IMG/VR virus record: IMGVR_UViG_3300029286_000237
Location: 1 to 24,661 of that record
Direction: 5' to 3' (one strand)
Length of the DNA stretch: 24,661 nucleotides
Origin: a virus
Shown here: positions 5,137 to 12,682 of the stretch, piece by piece
Numbering within the stretch: the first letter of the stretch is position 1
Layout of the letters: the number at the start of each line of letters is the position of its first letter
Made by a program: the position numbers and the translations under genes
Notes under the pieces: generated by a model
What the model saw: only the letters and a program-made list of their open reading frames with translations
Databases searched by the model: none
Told to the model about the DNA's origin: nothing

Positions 5137-6474
5137 TTAACCGAGGATGAAAGAAATGCTGCCTTCTGTTTGCAGCGGTTGACCGTCTTCTAATTCTATT
5201 GGTTGAGAACGGTCGGGATCATATACAAAATCATAGCGCCAAGCAAAGTATTCTTCAACACTTCTTAACTCTTTTGTGCTTAATAGCGTGTCAAAAGCCG
5301 CAAAAGCAAACATAGTGCCAGTAAAAAAACCAGCACTTGCATTAGCATTGGCTCCCAAGCGATACTCCGAACCTGCATTATAAGTGAATTGAGCTGTAAA
5401 ACGATTGCTTAAAAAATCCCAACGATTACCATTAATCCGTAATTCAATGCCATAATCTTGACTTGCTTGCACACTAAATACTAATGTGCCATTTGCTGAC
5501 ATATTACGAGGAAAATCACTTAAAATTGCATTGCTAAACACACCAAAATCACCATTTCCGTCACCACTGCGCCATCGAGGTGATGTATTGTTCAACGTGC
5601 TAAAAATATTAAAATCACTATCTCCTCTTGCTACTGATTCCCCAATGGAAGCAACAACTACAATGGTTGCAGCATCAGGAAAAGACGATGCAATATTACC
5701 AAAAGATAAAGAATCATTACTTCCATCAAAAACAATACCAGGTTTACTATTTAATACATTAATGGTGTAAATAGGTCTATTAGCTGAAGTGTCTTGTTGG
5801 GCTATCGTGCGACCCAAGACATCTCGCCATTGCACCACGCCATTACTACCATCCAAATTAAACGAGCTATGCTCGGAATCCAACCAAATTCGATTGGAGC
5901 TATAGGCAGAAGGTGGTGCAAGGTAAAGAGGGCTTTTTCTTGTAGTCCATGAAGGTTGCTCCCCTATTGTTAAATATTGCTTGTAACGTACATAATAATT
6001 AGACCAATCATAAACAGTGCCATTATAATTAAAACCACTAACAGTAATAGTAGTTGACCGCACTGCTCCTAATTTATATTCCGCTCCTGTGTTATAGTCG
6101 CCTGAAATAGTAGGAGAAAAATAACTAGCAGTAGATGGCCCATAAATAATATTAGCCGCATCAGTGAAGGGGCGGTCATTATTAACAATATCAGCTTGAA
6201 TATTACTTATAAATGAATCTCCATTTTTATTAATTTTTTGAGCAAAAATAGCAGCCGCCGCAGACGAACCAGACAGTGCAGCTACTATTTGCTCTTCTAA
6301 CGAGCTGGAAAGACCAATAATAGCCTGGTAGTCATTGCTATCTACGCCTGAAGCGGATGTATTAACCAATAAAGCTAAATCACGACGATCAAAACCTAAA
6401 TTATCCCAGCAAGTATTTCTATTTAAAATTTCTGATAAATTGCTAGCAGCACGAAAACCGTATTGTTGTACCAT
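5137..6474 (-). CDS. Tail fibre or adhesin with LamG/ConA-like domain, 445 aa
   Basis: The N-terminus (FRAASNLSEILNRNTCWDNL) has the NLS-x-NLG fibre motif shared with the next gene upstream. The middle is a Ser/Thr/Gly-rich beta region (TITVSGFNYNGTVYDWSNYY). From about residue 190 the sequence fits a concanavalin-A/LamG-like jelly roll: NRIWLDSE, GVVQWRDVLG, SKPGIVFDGSNDSLSFG, ELRINGN, then FTGTMFAFAAFDTLLSTKEL and a helix EEYFAWRYDF, the usual closing pattern of such domains. These domains commonly bind glycans, so a role in surface recognition is plausible. The ATG overlaps the stop of the upstream gene (TAATG), and the DGR target follows after 3 nt. Confidence 0.8.
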   Translation of the reverse strand: MVQQYGFRAASNLSEILNRNTCWDNLGFDRRDLALLVNTSASGVDSNDYQAIIGLSSSLEEQIVAALSGSSAAAAIFAQKINKNGDSFISNIQADIVNNDRPFTDAANIIYGPSTASYFSPTISGDYNTGAEYKLGAVRSTTITVSGFNYNGTVYDWSNYYVRYKQYLTIGEQPSWTTRKSPLYLAPPSAYSSNRIWLDSEHSSFNLDGSNGVVQWRDVLGRTIAQQDTSANRPIYTINVLNSKPGIVFDGSNDSLSFGNIASSFPDAATIVVVASIGESVARGDSDFNIFSTLNNTSPRWRSGDGNGDFGVFSNAILSDFPRNMSANGTLVFSVQASQDYGIELRINGNRWDFLSNRFTAQFTYNAGSEYRLGANANASAGFFTGTMFAFAAFDTLLSTKELRSVEEYFAWRYDFVYDPDRSQPIELEDGQPLQTEGSISFILG

Positions 6475-7028
6475 TAGTTTGGCCCCACTTTAGCAAATAA
6501 AATAAATTCATTAGTTTCAATGGGAACAGCTTTATCTGGAGATGAAAGTATCCCTGATGTCATTGCTGGTGTCCATCGAAGTGCTGAAGTTAATTTTAAA
6601 GAAGATAACACAATGGGGAATAATGCAGTAGAACCGGAAAATGGCGATGAAGATAATGAAGCCAGTGGTGTTCCATTCACTCTTAAGCCGGATGCTGTTA
6701 ATGCACCTCTATTAATTAAAAAAACACCTGATGAAATAGGGGAAGCTTTTAGTAATGAATTTTCTTCAACAACAACAGTTGCAGACGTAGTATCAACAGC
6801 AGTGGTAAGGCGAGGTTGGACTAACGTCGTAAGCCCTTTTATTAAAACAAAATCACGAACAGAAGTATTTCTAACATTACTAAGCGCAAGAATATCTTTT
6901 CCTTTAATGGTAATTGTTGTTACACCTGTAATTGTATATTGAACACCATTGCCCAAGTTGTCCCATGTTGCTTCAATGCTTGCTACATCACTTAAATTAT
7001 TCGCACTAATCAGCCCTGGTAATGCCAT
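6474..7028 (-). CDS. Small tail-fibre-like protein with NLSD motif, 184 aa
   Basis: It starts MALPGLISANNLSDVASIEATWDNLG, split here as MALPGLISANNLSDVAS plus ATWDNLG. This is the same N-terminal fibre signature as the 445-aa and 174-aa proteins. The rest is beta-rich (ITGVTTITIKGKDILALSN) with repeated SG-hydrophobic steps (ISSGVFL, TASGLRV, MTSGILS) and no recognised enzymatic domain. Both ends overlap neighbouring genes by one base in TAATG junctions, so translation is probably chained through this cluster. It may be a short fibre or an adaptor between the tail tip and the larger adhesins. Confidence 0.75.
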   Translation of the reverse strand: MALPGLISANNLSDVASIEATWDNLGNGVQYTITGVTTITIKGKDILALSNVRNTSVRDFVLIKGLTTLVQPRLTTAVDTTSATVVVEENSLLKASPISSGVFLINRGALTASGLRVNGTPLASLSSSPFSGSTALFPIVLSSLKLTSALRWTPAMTSGILSSPDKAVPIETNEFILFAKVGPN

Positions 7029-9415
7029 TATTGTTCCTCCCAGTTAAGAGTGGCACTTGCAACGCCACTTCCAACCCTAGCAGTAGCAACGACAAATAGC
7101 GCTCCACTGTTGTTTATTGTACCGGGCTTACCAGTAATAAACATTTTGTCAGGACCAAATAAACCACTTAAATCAAACTGTTTCATTTCATTCGCTCCCA
7201 AGAAATATGTAGCTACTCGCTGAGGGGCAAATAAAGTGCGATAACCTTGTGTATCAACAAGCACTGCGGATAGCGGGTCAGAAGATGATCCTTCAAATTT
7301 ATTTGCAATCGTTACAGCACCTCCTGCCGCTGTAGTATCTTGCGTAAGCCCACTTGCGTTGGCCCATTGAGTGATTGCTGTTGTAGAGCCACTGTTTGGT
7401 GTTATACGTTCTGTTGGAGTGCCTAAAGCTAATACCACATCATTTAATTGCGAGCTATCCATTAATTCTGCTACTAATACCATGGGCCAAGGATTGGTCA
7501 CGCCAGTTAAAGTGCGAATAGTACCACCAAATGATACCAATGTATTAGAAGTGCCACTGGGAAAAGTAATTGAAAATTCAGCTTGCCTATAAGGTTCAAA
7601 AGGTAAATCTATCTCTCCTACAATATTACCATTCCTATCAAAATTTAAACCTGTATATTTACTAGCGAACCACATAACATCTTGACTTGTACTATATGCA
7701 CCACTAGCTTGAAACCACGCGCCTAGTCTCCATTGACCGCCTCCACTATTAAAAAAGATCGAGCCAGTAGCACCACTAGCGCCTGTAGGCGTGATGCCAC
7801 TACTAATGGCATAGCTATTCATGCGCGATAGACGAATTGATGTGGTGCCTGCTGGGATGGCTCTGTCTGTTGTTATTTGAGTGAGTCCAGGATTGATTGC
7901 TACAACATGCGTGTTGAAAATATTAGTTCCTGTGACGCGCACACGACGACCAGTTAAATAATTAGTAGAGCCACTTAGTTCTGCTGAAATATCAGCAAAT
8001 GTACCTCCGCTAATTTGCAATACGTTGTCATTAACACGAGTTATAGTTAAGCCAGAACTAGCCGATTTTGTTAAATTAGTGCCATTGCCATAATAATAAC
8101 TTTCCCCTGCTCCCGTTCCATTTCCTTGAAGCACTAAATCAAAACGAGCTTCCGTGGAAGCAAATGCAGCCAAACTAACTGGATAAACTGCTTTTTGGTT
8201 ATCTATGTTATTAATTTGCCCTTTTACTTGTAAGCCTAAAATTGCTCTACTTGTACTATCAATATTCTTTGCTCCGCCTAAAGCTGCGCTACCAAGAGTA
8301 ACAGTGCCTTTATCACCACCATCAATATAAACACTACTGCCATATAAATTAATGAAAGCAGGATTTACAGCTCCAGCGGTATTACGTGCTTGAATAAACA
8401 TTTTCATGAAAGCACTTTTTAAGCTTGGAAATTCAAGTTGATTTTCAATTACCACATAATGTAATTCCACCCATCGTGCTTCGTCATGATCTACTGGTAC
8501 ATAAGCTAAAAATTTAGCTCCTACGGCGCCATACCAGCTAAATTCAATTTTAAACATTGTTACTCTTGACAAATCAAGGCCCCAATTTGTTAACCCTTCA
8601 TTAATTAAAATTTTATCTCCAGTCCATTCTAGTCGAGGGAATTTCACTTCTTCAATGGTATTAAGAATAGAATTAAATCGTCGATAGATAATAAATAAAT
8701 CGGTGCCTTTTTCTAGCTGAAAATAATAACCATCCCCATAATCATTCCTGCATCCCCATTGCACCACTTCTCCGGCATAGCTGCTGCCAGTAGACATTCG
8801 TGTGCCAAAAGTAAATCCAGTAACACGACCTGGTTGATAGCGAAAAGTACGCTTAGTTTCCCAATATGCATTCATCACACCATTGGTATAACCACCAGGG
8901 AAGCGTCCACTATTGTCGTCAATAGTAAATGAAAAACTGACGGGAGGTGGAAAACAATATGCCTGCACTGCACTTTCTGTTGGTAGATGGCGATTGAAGA
9001 TGCCATAACTATCCCTGTAAGTCCAGTCCGAAGGGTCTAAATAATAGGTGTAGAAACCGTCGGACGTCCATTCTTTAGTATTTACACCATAGATATTTAC
9101 GTTTTCCAGTAAACTCAATGCAGTTTCAGAACGTGGAATCCCCAGTAAGCTAGTATCAACTTCACTTTGTTGCCTATTAGTTACATTAACTAGCGCAGGT
9201 CCATCTTCATCATTTGTAATTACAACTGGATAACAAGACTCACTTAATGCTTGAAATTCAAAGCTTTCTCCCGTTAGTTGCTCACTGGTATTACCGTCAA
9301 TTAAATCCACCCCACTAGCAAAATCAATTAACTCGGCTTCTGTTTCAATTAACCCTAGTGCTTCAACATCTTCCTCCAACTGGTAATAATCTTCAAGATC
9401 TTCTTGAAATGTCAT
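7028..9415 (-). CDS. Large tail structural or fibre protein, 795 aa, paralogue of the 582-aa protein
   Basis: After an acidic N-terminus (DLEDYYQLEEDVEALG), the protein shares ordered blocks with the 582-aa product: SLLGIPRSETAL (89-100), FRYQPGRVTGFTFG (191-204), SWYGAVGAKFLAYVP (293-307) with EARWV just after, and YIDGGDKGT (363-371). The shared core therefore covers roughly residues 83-372. The C-terminal half is specific to this protein and beta-rich, with many Gly, Ser and Thr residues, consistent with a distal receptor-binding region. I recall the FRYQPGR block from structural proteins of cyanobacterial phages, which is part of the reason for the host inference. No catalytic motif is evident. 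The start is 9 nt downstream of the paralogue's stop. Confidence 0.8.
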   Translation of the reverse strand: MTFQEDLEDYYQLEEDVEALGLIETEAELIDFASGVDLIDGNTSEQLTGESFEFQALSESCYPVVITNDEDGPALVNVTNRQQSEVDTSLLGIPRSETALSLLENVNIYGVNTKEWTSDGFYTYYLDPSDWTYRDSYGIFNRHLPTESAVQAYCFPPPVSFSFTIDDNSGRFPGGYTNGVMNAYWETKRTFRYQPGRVTGFTFGTRMSTGSSYAGEVVQWGCRNDYGDGYYFQLEKGTDLFIIYRRFNSILNTIEEVKFPRLEWTGDKILINEGLTNWGLDLSRVTMFKIEFSWYGAVGAKFLAYVPVDHDEARWVELHYVVIENQLEFPSLKSAFMKMFIQARNTAGAVNPAFINLYGSSVYIDGGDKGTVTLGSAALGGAKNIDSTSRAILGLQVKGQINNIDNQKAVYPVSLAAFASTEARFDLVLQGNGTGAGESYYYGNGTNLTKSASSGLTITRVNDNVLQISGGTFADISAELSGSTNYLTGRRVRVTGTNIFNTHVVAINPGLTQITTDRAIPAGTTSIRLSRMNSYAISSGITPTGASGATGSIFFNSGGGQWRLGAWFQASGAYSTSQDVMWFASKYTGLNFDRNGNIVGEIDLPFEPYRQAEFSITFPSGTSNTLVSFGGTIRTLTGVTNPWPMVLVAELMDSSQLNDVVLALGTPTERITPNSGSTTAITQWANASGLTQDTTAAGGAVTIANKFEGSSSDPLSAVLVDTQGYRTLFAPQRVATYFLGANEMKQFDLSGLFGPDKMFITGKPGTINNSGALFVVATARVGSGVASATLNWEEQ

Positions 9416-9424
9416 AAGCTTTGC

Positions 9425-11173
9425 CTACACTTGCTCTTCCCAGGTTAAACTAGCGCTCATGCTAACAGTAGCAGCAGATCCTTGCCCGAATACATACAAT
9501 GTATCTCCTGATGCTGCAGTCAATGGATAAGACAAATAGTCTTTGTTATAACCAAAATATGGCGCCAAATCAATATCTACGCCGCCTGCTCCTACAAAAA
9601 ATGTTGCAACTGTAGTGCCACCAGATACCACTGTAATTCCACTGGTAGTAGTAAATTCAATGGGAGACAGTGAATCAGCAGAAGTAAATGAAGGTGTTCC
9701 AGATACAAGAGTTGGATTTTTAATTAGTTTTACTACAGCCCTACCATCACCACCAATCCCCATTCTTGTTGGATACACTTGCATCCGATTGCGAATGGCA
9801 CTAGCTCCTACTGTGCTTTTGGTGCGCAATGCAAGCAGCATGGTGCCGCTAGTTGTTACGCTTCTGTCTATTGAATTACTTTGTGAGCGAGCGGTAATTG
9901 TTCCTTTATCACCACCATCAATATAATAAGATGCACCATATTTATATAAACTATTTGCATTACCACTGCTTCCTTTCTGCACTAAGTATGAAATAGGCAG
10001 TGTTGGATTAGCGAGACTAGGGCTTGTTAGTTGATTAGAAGCTCGCAAATGATGAATCCTCACCCATCGAGCCTCTCCTACTGTTGTAGCATCTGGCACA
10101 TAAGCTAAGAAATGACCACCAACAGCACCATACCAACTATATTCAATTTTATACATTGTAACTTTTGAAAAATCTATATCCCATACGCTTTGTTTTGTTT
10201 CAATATCACCTTCGTCAGTGGTAACAGCAGTTCCTGGTGTATAAGTAACATTAGGGGAGCCCGCTGTACCACCAATGCTTACGCTAAAACTATCTCCACC
10301 AGGGGTTCTGTCTGAATAGTATTGAGTGCGAGTTAAAGCATCTAGACGGTCATGACTAAAAAACTTACGTGGCACTCGATATTCATAAGTGTAGCGGGCA
10401 GAGTTAGGCACTACTAAATAATTTGCAGCAACAGTAGCAGTGCCATCAGTTGAAGCATTACTGCCAATATTATTGCCAACACCTTGTAAACTTAAATCAA
10501 ACAAAGCAGCATGAATATAAGTAAGACCTGCGCGAACAATCACCAAATCAGTGCCTGCTGTACCACGATCCCCATCACTAACATTTGCAGTGCGAATGCC
10601 ACTTTCATTGCTTTCAAATGCACTGGTGCGTCTTACACAATAAAAGTTAGTTTCTTTGTCTCCAATAGCAGTTTGCCCTCCGCCTTGCACTTCCAAATAG
10701 TAACCATCGCGCTTATCAAAAGCACCAAATTTTTTAATATCAGTAATATTTGTGCTTAAATCTACGCGCAAACCAAAAGTAGCAGCACTAACTCGTCCTG
10801 GTTGATAACGAAAAAAACGTTTGCTGCTTAATATTTGATATGCATTAGTAGCGGCTGTACCTAATGCGACTTTAGCTGCACTTTCAGAAGCAATGTGAGT
10901 GGTGGCCCCTGTTCCTTCACTTGCCCATTCATTAGGATTAATGTCATAAGTGGTAACATCAGCAAAAATACCAAGCGCCACTTCAGCACGAGGAATACCA
11001 AGCAAGCTCAAGCTAACTTCACTGATTTGCTGGTTTTGCACCACCACTGGCACGGCTTCTTGATCAGAAGCAATTACTACTGGCAAGCTTTTATCTGCTG
11101 TTTGCGGACCAGGAGGAATTGGTGCTGTACGTCCTACCGTTACAACTGATACGCCTTCTTTTAAATCAGCCAT
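9425..11173 (-). CDS. Large tail structural or fibre protein, 582 aa, paralogue of the 795-aa protein
   Basis: It carries the same blocks in the same order as its downstream neighbour: SLLGIPRAEVAL (56-67), FRYQPGRVSAATFG (121-134), SWYGAVGGHFLAYVP (346-360) and YYIDGGDKGT (417-426). The N-terminus is different and shorter (VSVVTVGRTAPIPPGPQ, then LPVVIASDQ). A larger insertion separates the second and third blocks, with repeats of charged and aromatic residues (YTYEYRVPRKFFSHDRLDAL). The C-terminus (VTWEEQ-like: SASLTWEEQV) also matches the end of the neighbour (TLNWEEQ). This is a tandem duplication followed by divergence. A GAGG ribosome binding site lies just before the ATG. Confidence 0.8.
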   Translation of the reverse strand: MADLKEGVSVVTVGRTAPIPPGPQTADKSLPVVIASDQEAVPVVVQNQQISEVSLSLLGIPRAEVALGIFADVTTYDINPNEWASEGTGATTHIASESAAKVALGTAATNAYQILSSKRFFRYQPGRVSAATFGLRVDLSTNITDIKKFGAFDKRDGYYLEVQGGGQTAIGDKETNFYCVRRTSAFESNESGIRTANVSDGDRGTAGTDLVIVRAGLTYIHAALFDLSLQGVGNNIGSNASTDGTATVAANYLVVPNSARYTYEYRVPRKFFSHDRLDALTRTQYYSDRTPGGDSFSVSIGGTAGSPNVTYTPGTAVTTDEGDIETKQSVWDIDFSKVTMYKIEYSWYGAVGGHFLAYVPDATTVGEARWVRIHHLRASNQLTSPSLANPTLPISYLVQKGSSGNANSLYKYGASYYIDGGDKGTITARSQSNSIDRSVTTSGTMLLALRTKSTVGASAIRNRMQVYPTRMGIGGDGRAVVKLIKNPTLVSGTPSFTSADSLSPIEFTTTSGITVVSGGTTVATFFVGAGGVDIDLAPYFGYNKDYLSYPLTAASGDTLYVFGQGSAATVSMSASLTWEEQV

Positions 11174-11179
11174 GGTTCC

Positions 11180-11878
11180 TCAAGGAAAACAATTGGAAAA
11201 AGTGGTGCCTACGATTACTCCGCCGCCCACTGCAGTATCTTGTTTTAGTCTATAAACCTTTCCACCAATTCCTGAGGCTGTAACACCAGAAAGAGCTGCA
11301 ATGGTAAAAGAATAAGGAGCAACGTAAGTAAGGCCCGTCAAATTAGTATAGATGCGAGCACTTGTGCCATTGTAGTTGATGCCACTGGAAGTGGTGGTAC
11401 CACTAAATACCACTCGTTCTGTAGCACCAAGACCATGATTAGTTTGAGAAATAAATACACCACTGCTAACACTAACTAAACTAGCTAATTCGTCTTGTTT
11501 TTCAATGCGAGCATCCCACGACAATGAACCTTGCACTTCATTTTCAGTGTAAGTAGTGGGAAAGAAACTTTGACTAATAGCTGCATTTTGTGGTTCCTGC
11601 GCTGCATCCCAAATTGTTGCCACTTGAGAAGACGTGAGCCATAGCCTTACCACACCATTGCGAAGTGGCTCCTGCTTTTCCACATTAAAAGCAGTAACTT
11701 GTGATAGTGCTCCAGCAGTTGTGTTTTTCCATACGGAAGCACACACTTCTACTGAAGTTAAATCAAATGGTTCTCCATCACTATCTTGCAGTAACAAGCT
11801 AATGCCATCAAAAAAATCTCTACGCAATAAATGCAAATTAATTTGAGGAACAAGTTTAGTAGCAAGAAAAACGCTCAT
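11180..11878 (-). CDS. Tail-tip or baseplate-associated protein, 232 aa
   Basis: The N-terminal third (LHLLRRDFFDGISLLLQDSD, then GEPFDLTSVEVCASVWKN) resembles the opening strand-turn-strand of phage baseplate upper (BppU-like) and related domains, where a short strand is followed by D-x-DG-x-P-x-DLT. The rest is a beta-rich segment with SGV/SGI steps, including SGINYNGT, which is echoed by SGFNYNGT in the 445-aa protein. The ATG overlaps the stop of the upstream 135-aa gene (ATGA). A role linking tail tip to adhesins is likely, but the family match is only an impression from the sequence. Confidence 0.6.
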   Translation of the reverse strand: MSVFLATKLVPQINLHLLRRDFFDGISLLLQDSDGEPFDLTSVEVCASVWKNTTAGALSQVTAFNVEKQEPLRNGVVRLWLTSSQVATIWDAAQEPQNAAISQSFFPTTYTENEVQGSLSWDARIEKQDELASLVSVSSGVFISQTNHGLGATERVVFSGTTTSSGINYNGTSARIYTNLTGLTYVAPYSFTIAALSGVTASGIGGKVYRLKQDTAVGGGVIVGTTFSNCFP

Positions 11879-12282
11879 GCCACCTCTCGATATGAAAGCA
11901 TCACCGTATAAGTGGTGGTACCACTTACCACAGCATTAATCTTTTCACTAATTACACTTTCAAAAAGCCCCAATGGATTGCTTTGTGCCAGATTACCATT
12001 AGCAGCAATATGAAATGGAGGTGTTTTGTCTGCTGATGCACCACTTTGAAGCTTCACCGTACAGCCCGATACTGAAGTGATAGTCATAGCCATCACTCTT
12101 AATTTCCGGCTACTTACTGCTGCAATTACATCTGCACTAGCCGTGCCAGTAATAAAAGCACTTTTCAATTCAGAAGTGAATAAATCATTATTCACAATGA
12201 ATGGATCGCCAACGGCACCAGCGCCAGTGGCTCTTACGTAGGCAGCATTGCCAGCAGCATCAAGTCCGTAAAGATTTGCCAT
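11875..12282 (-). CDS. Small beta-rich virion protein, 135 aa
   Basis: The sequence has a Gly/Ala-rich start (MANLYGLDAAGNAAYVRATG), then alternating hydrophobic strands (RKLRVMAMTITSVSG, TVKLQSGASADKTPP) and a last strand TTTYTVMLSYREVA. This fits a single beta-sandwich or jelly-roll domain of the kind found in small phage decoration and tail-tip proteins. No enzymatic motifs or membrane segments are visible. It sits between the FN3-like gene and the BppU-like gene, with a 1-nt gap upstream and a 4-nt overlap downstream, so it is probably made together with the tail-tip proteins. Specific function unknown. Confidence 0.7.
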   Translation of the reverse strand: MANLYGLDAAGNAAYVRATGAGAVGDPFIVNNDLFTSELKSAFITGTASADVIAAVSSRKLRVMAMTITSVSGCTVKLQSGASADKTPPFHIAANGNLAQSNPLGLFESVISEKINAVVSGTTTYTVMLSYREVA

Positions 12283-12283
12283 G

Positions 12284-12682
12284 TTAAAGAATCAAGAAAA
12301 GATAGCGCTGGTTAGGCACTTCGGTACCATTTACCAATCTTACTGTCTGATTTGTTGTAAAGTCAAACGATAGAGGGCTGGAAAATGCTACTGTGCTATA
12401 AGCATAAGGAGAGCGAATGCCATTGATACCTATTGTAGCAATTCTAATTTGATAAACCCCTTGCCCGCTGTAATCATCATTGGGAAAACGAATGTAATTA
12501 GTAGCAGTGCGTCCAATATTCACCCATAGTTTATTTTCAACGTCCAGATAATCCACGTCAAACGCACCAATAAATGGATTGTTTTGCAATGGATGCCAGC
12601 AAATAGCTGGATTTACGGCTGCATTAAGAATCGAATATGACGAATATTGAGGATAGTCCCATGCCACTTCATTGTAAGCCAT
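12284..12682 (-). CDS. FN3-like tail-tip protein, 132 aa, probably detached from gpJ
   Basis: The middle of the protein has the strand and turn pattern of a fibronectin type III domain: LWVNIGRTATNYIRFP, then VYQIRIATIGINGIRSPYAY (the Y-x-I-R-I-A-T-I-G-x-N-G-x-R-S core typical of FN3). In lambda-type gpJ proteins FN3 domains follow the hub region in the same polypeptide. Here the 710-aa gpJ homologue stops first, and this gene starts on its stop codon (TAATG, 1-nt overlap). A split of the ancestral gpJ, with the two parts made by coupled translation, is a reasonable explanation. It may alternatively be an independently acquired small domain. Confidence 0.65.
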   Translation of the reverse strand: MAYNEVAWDYPQYSSYSILNAAVNPAICWHPLQNNPFIGAFDVDYLDVENKLWVNIGRTATNYIRFPNDDYSGQGVYQIRIATIGINGIRSPYAYSTVAFSSPLSFDFTTNQTVRLVNGTEVPNQRYLFLIL

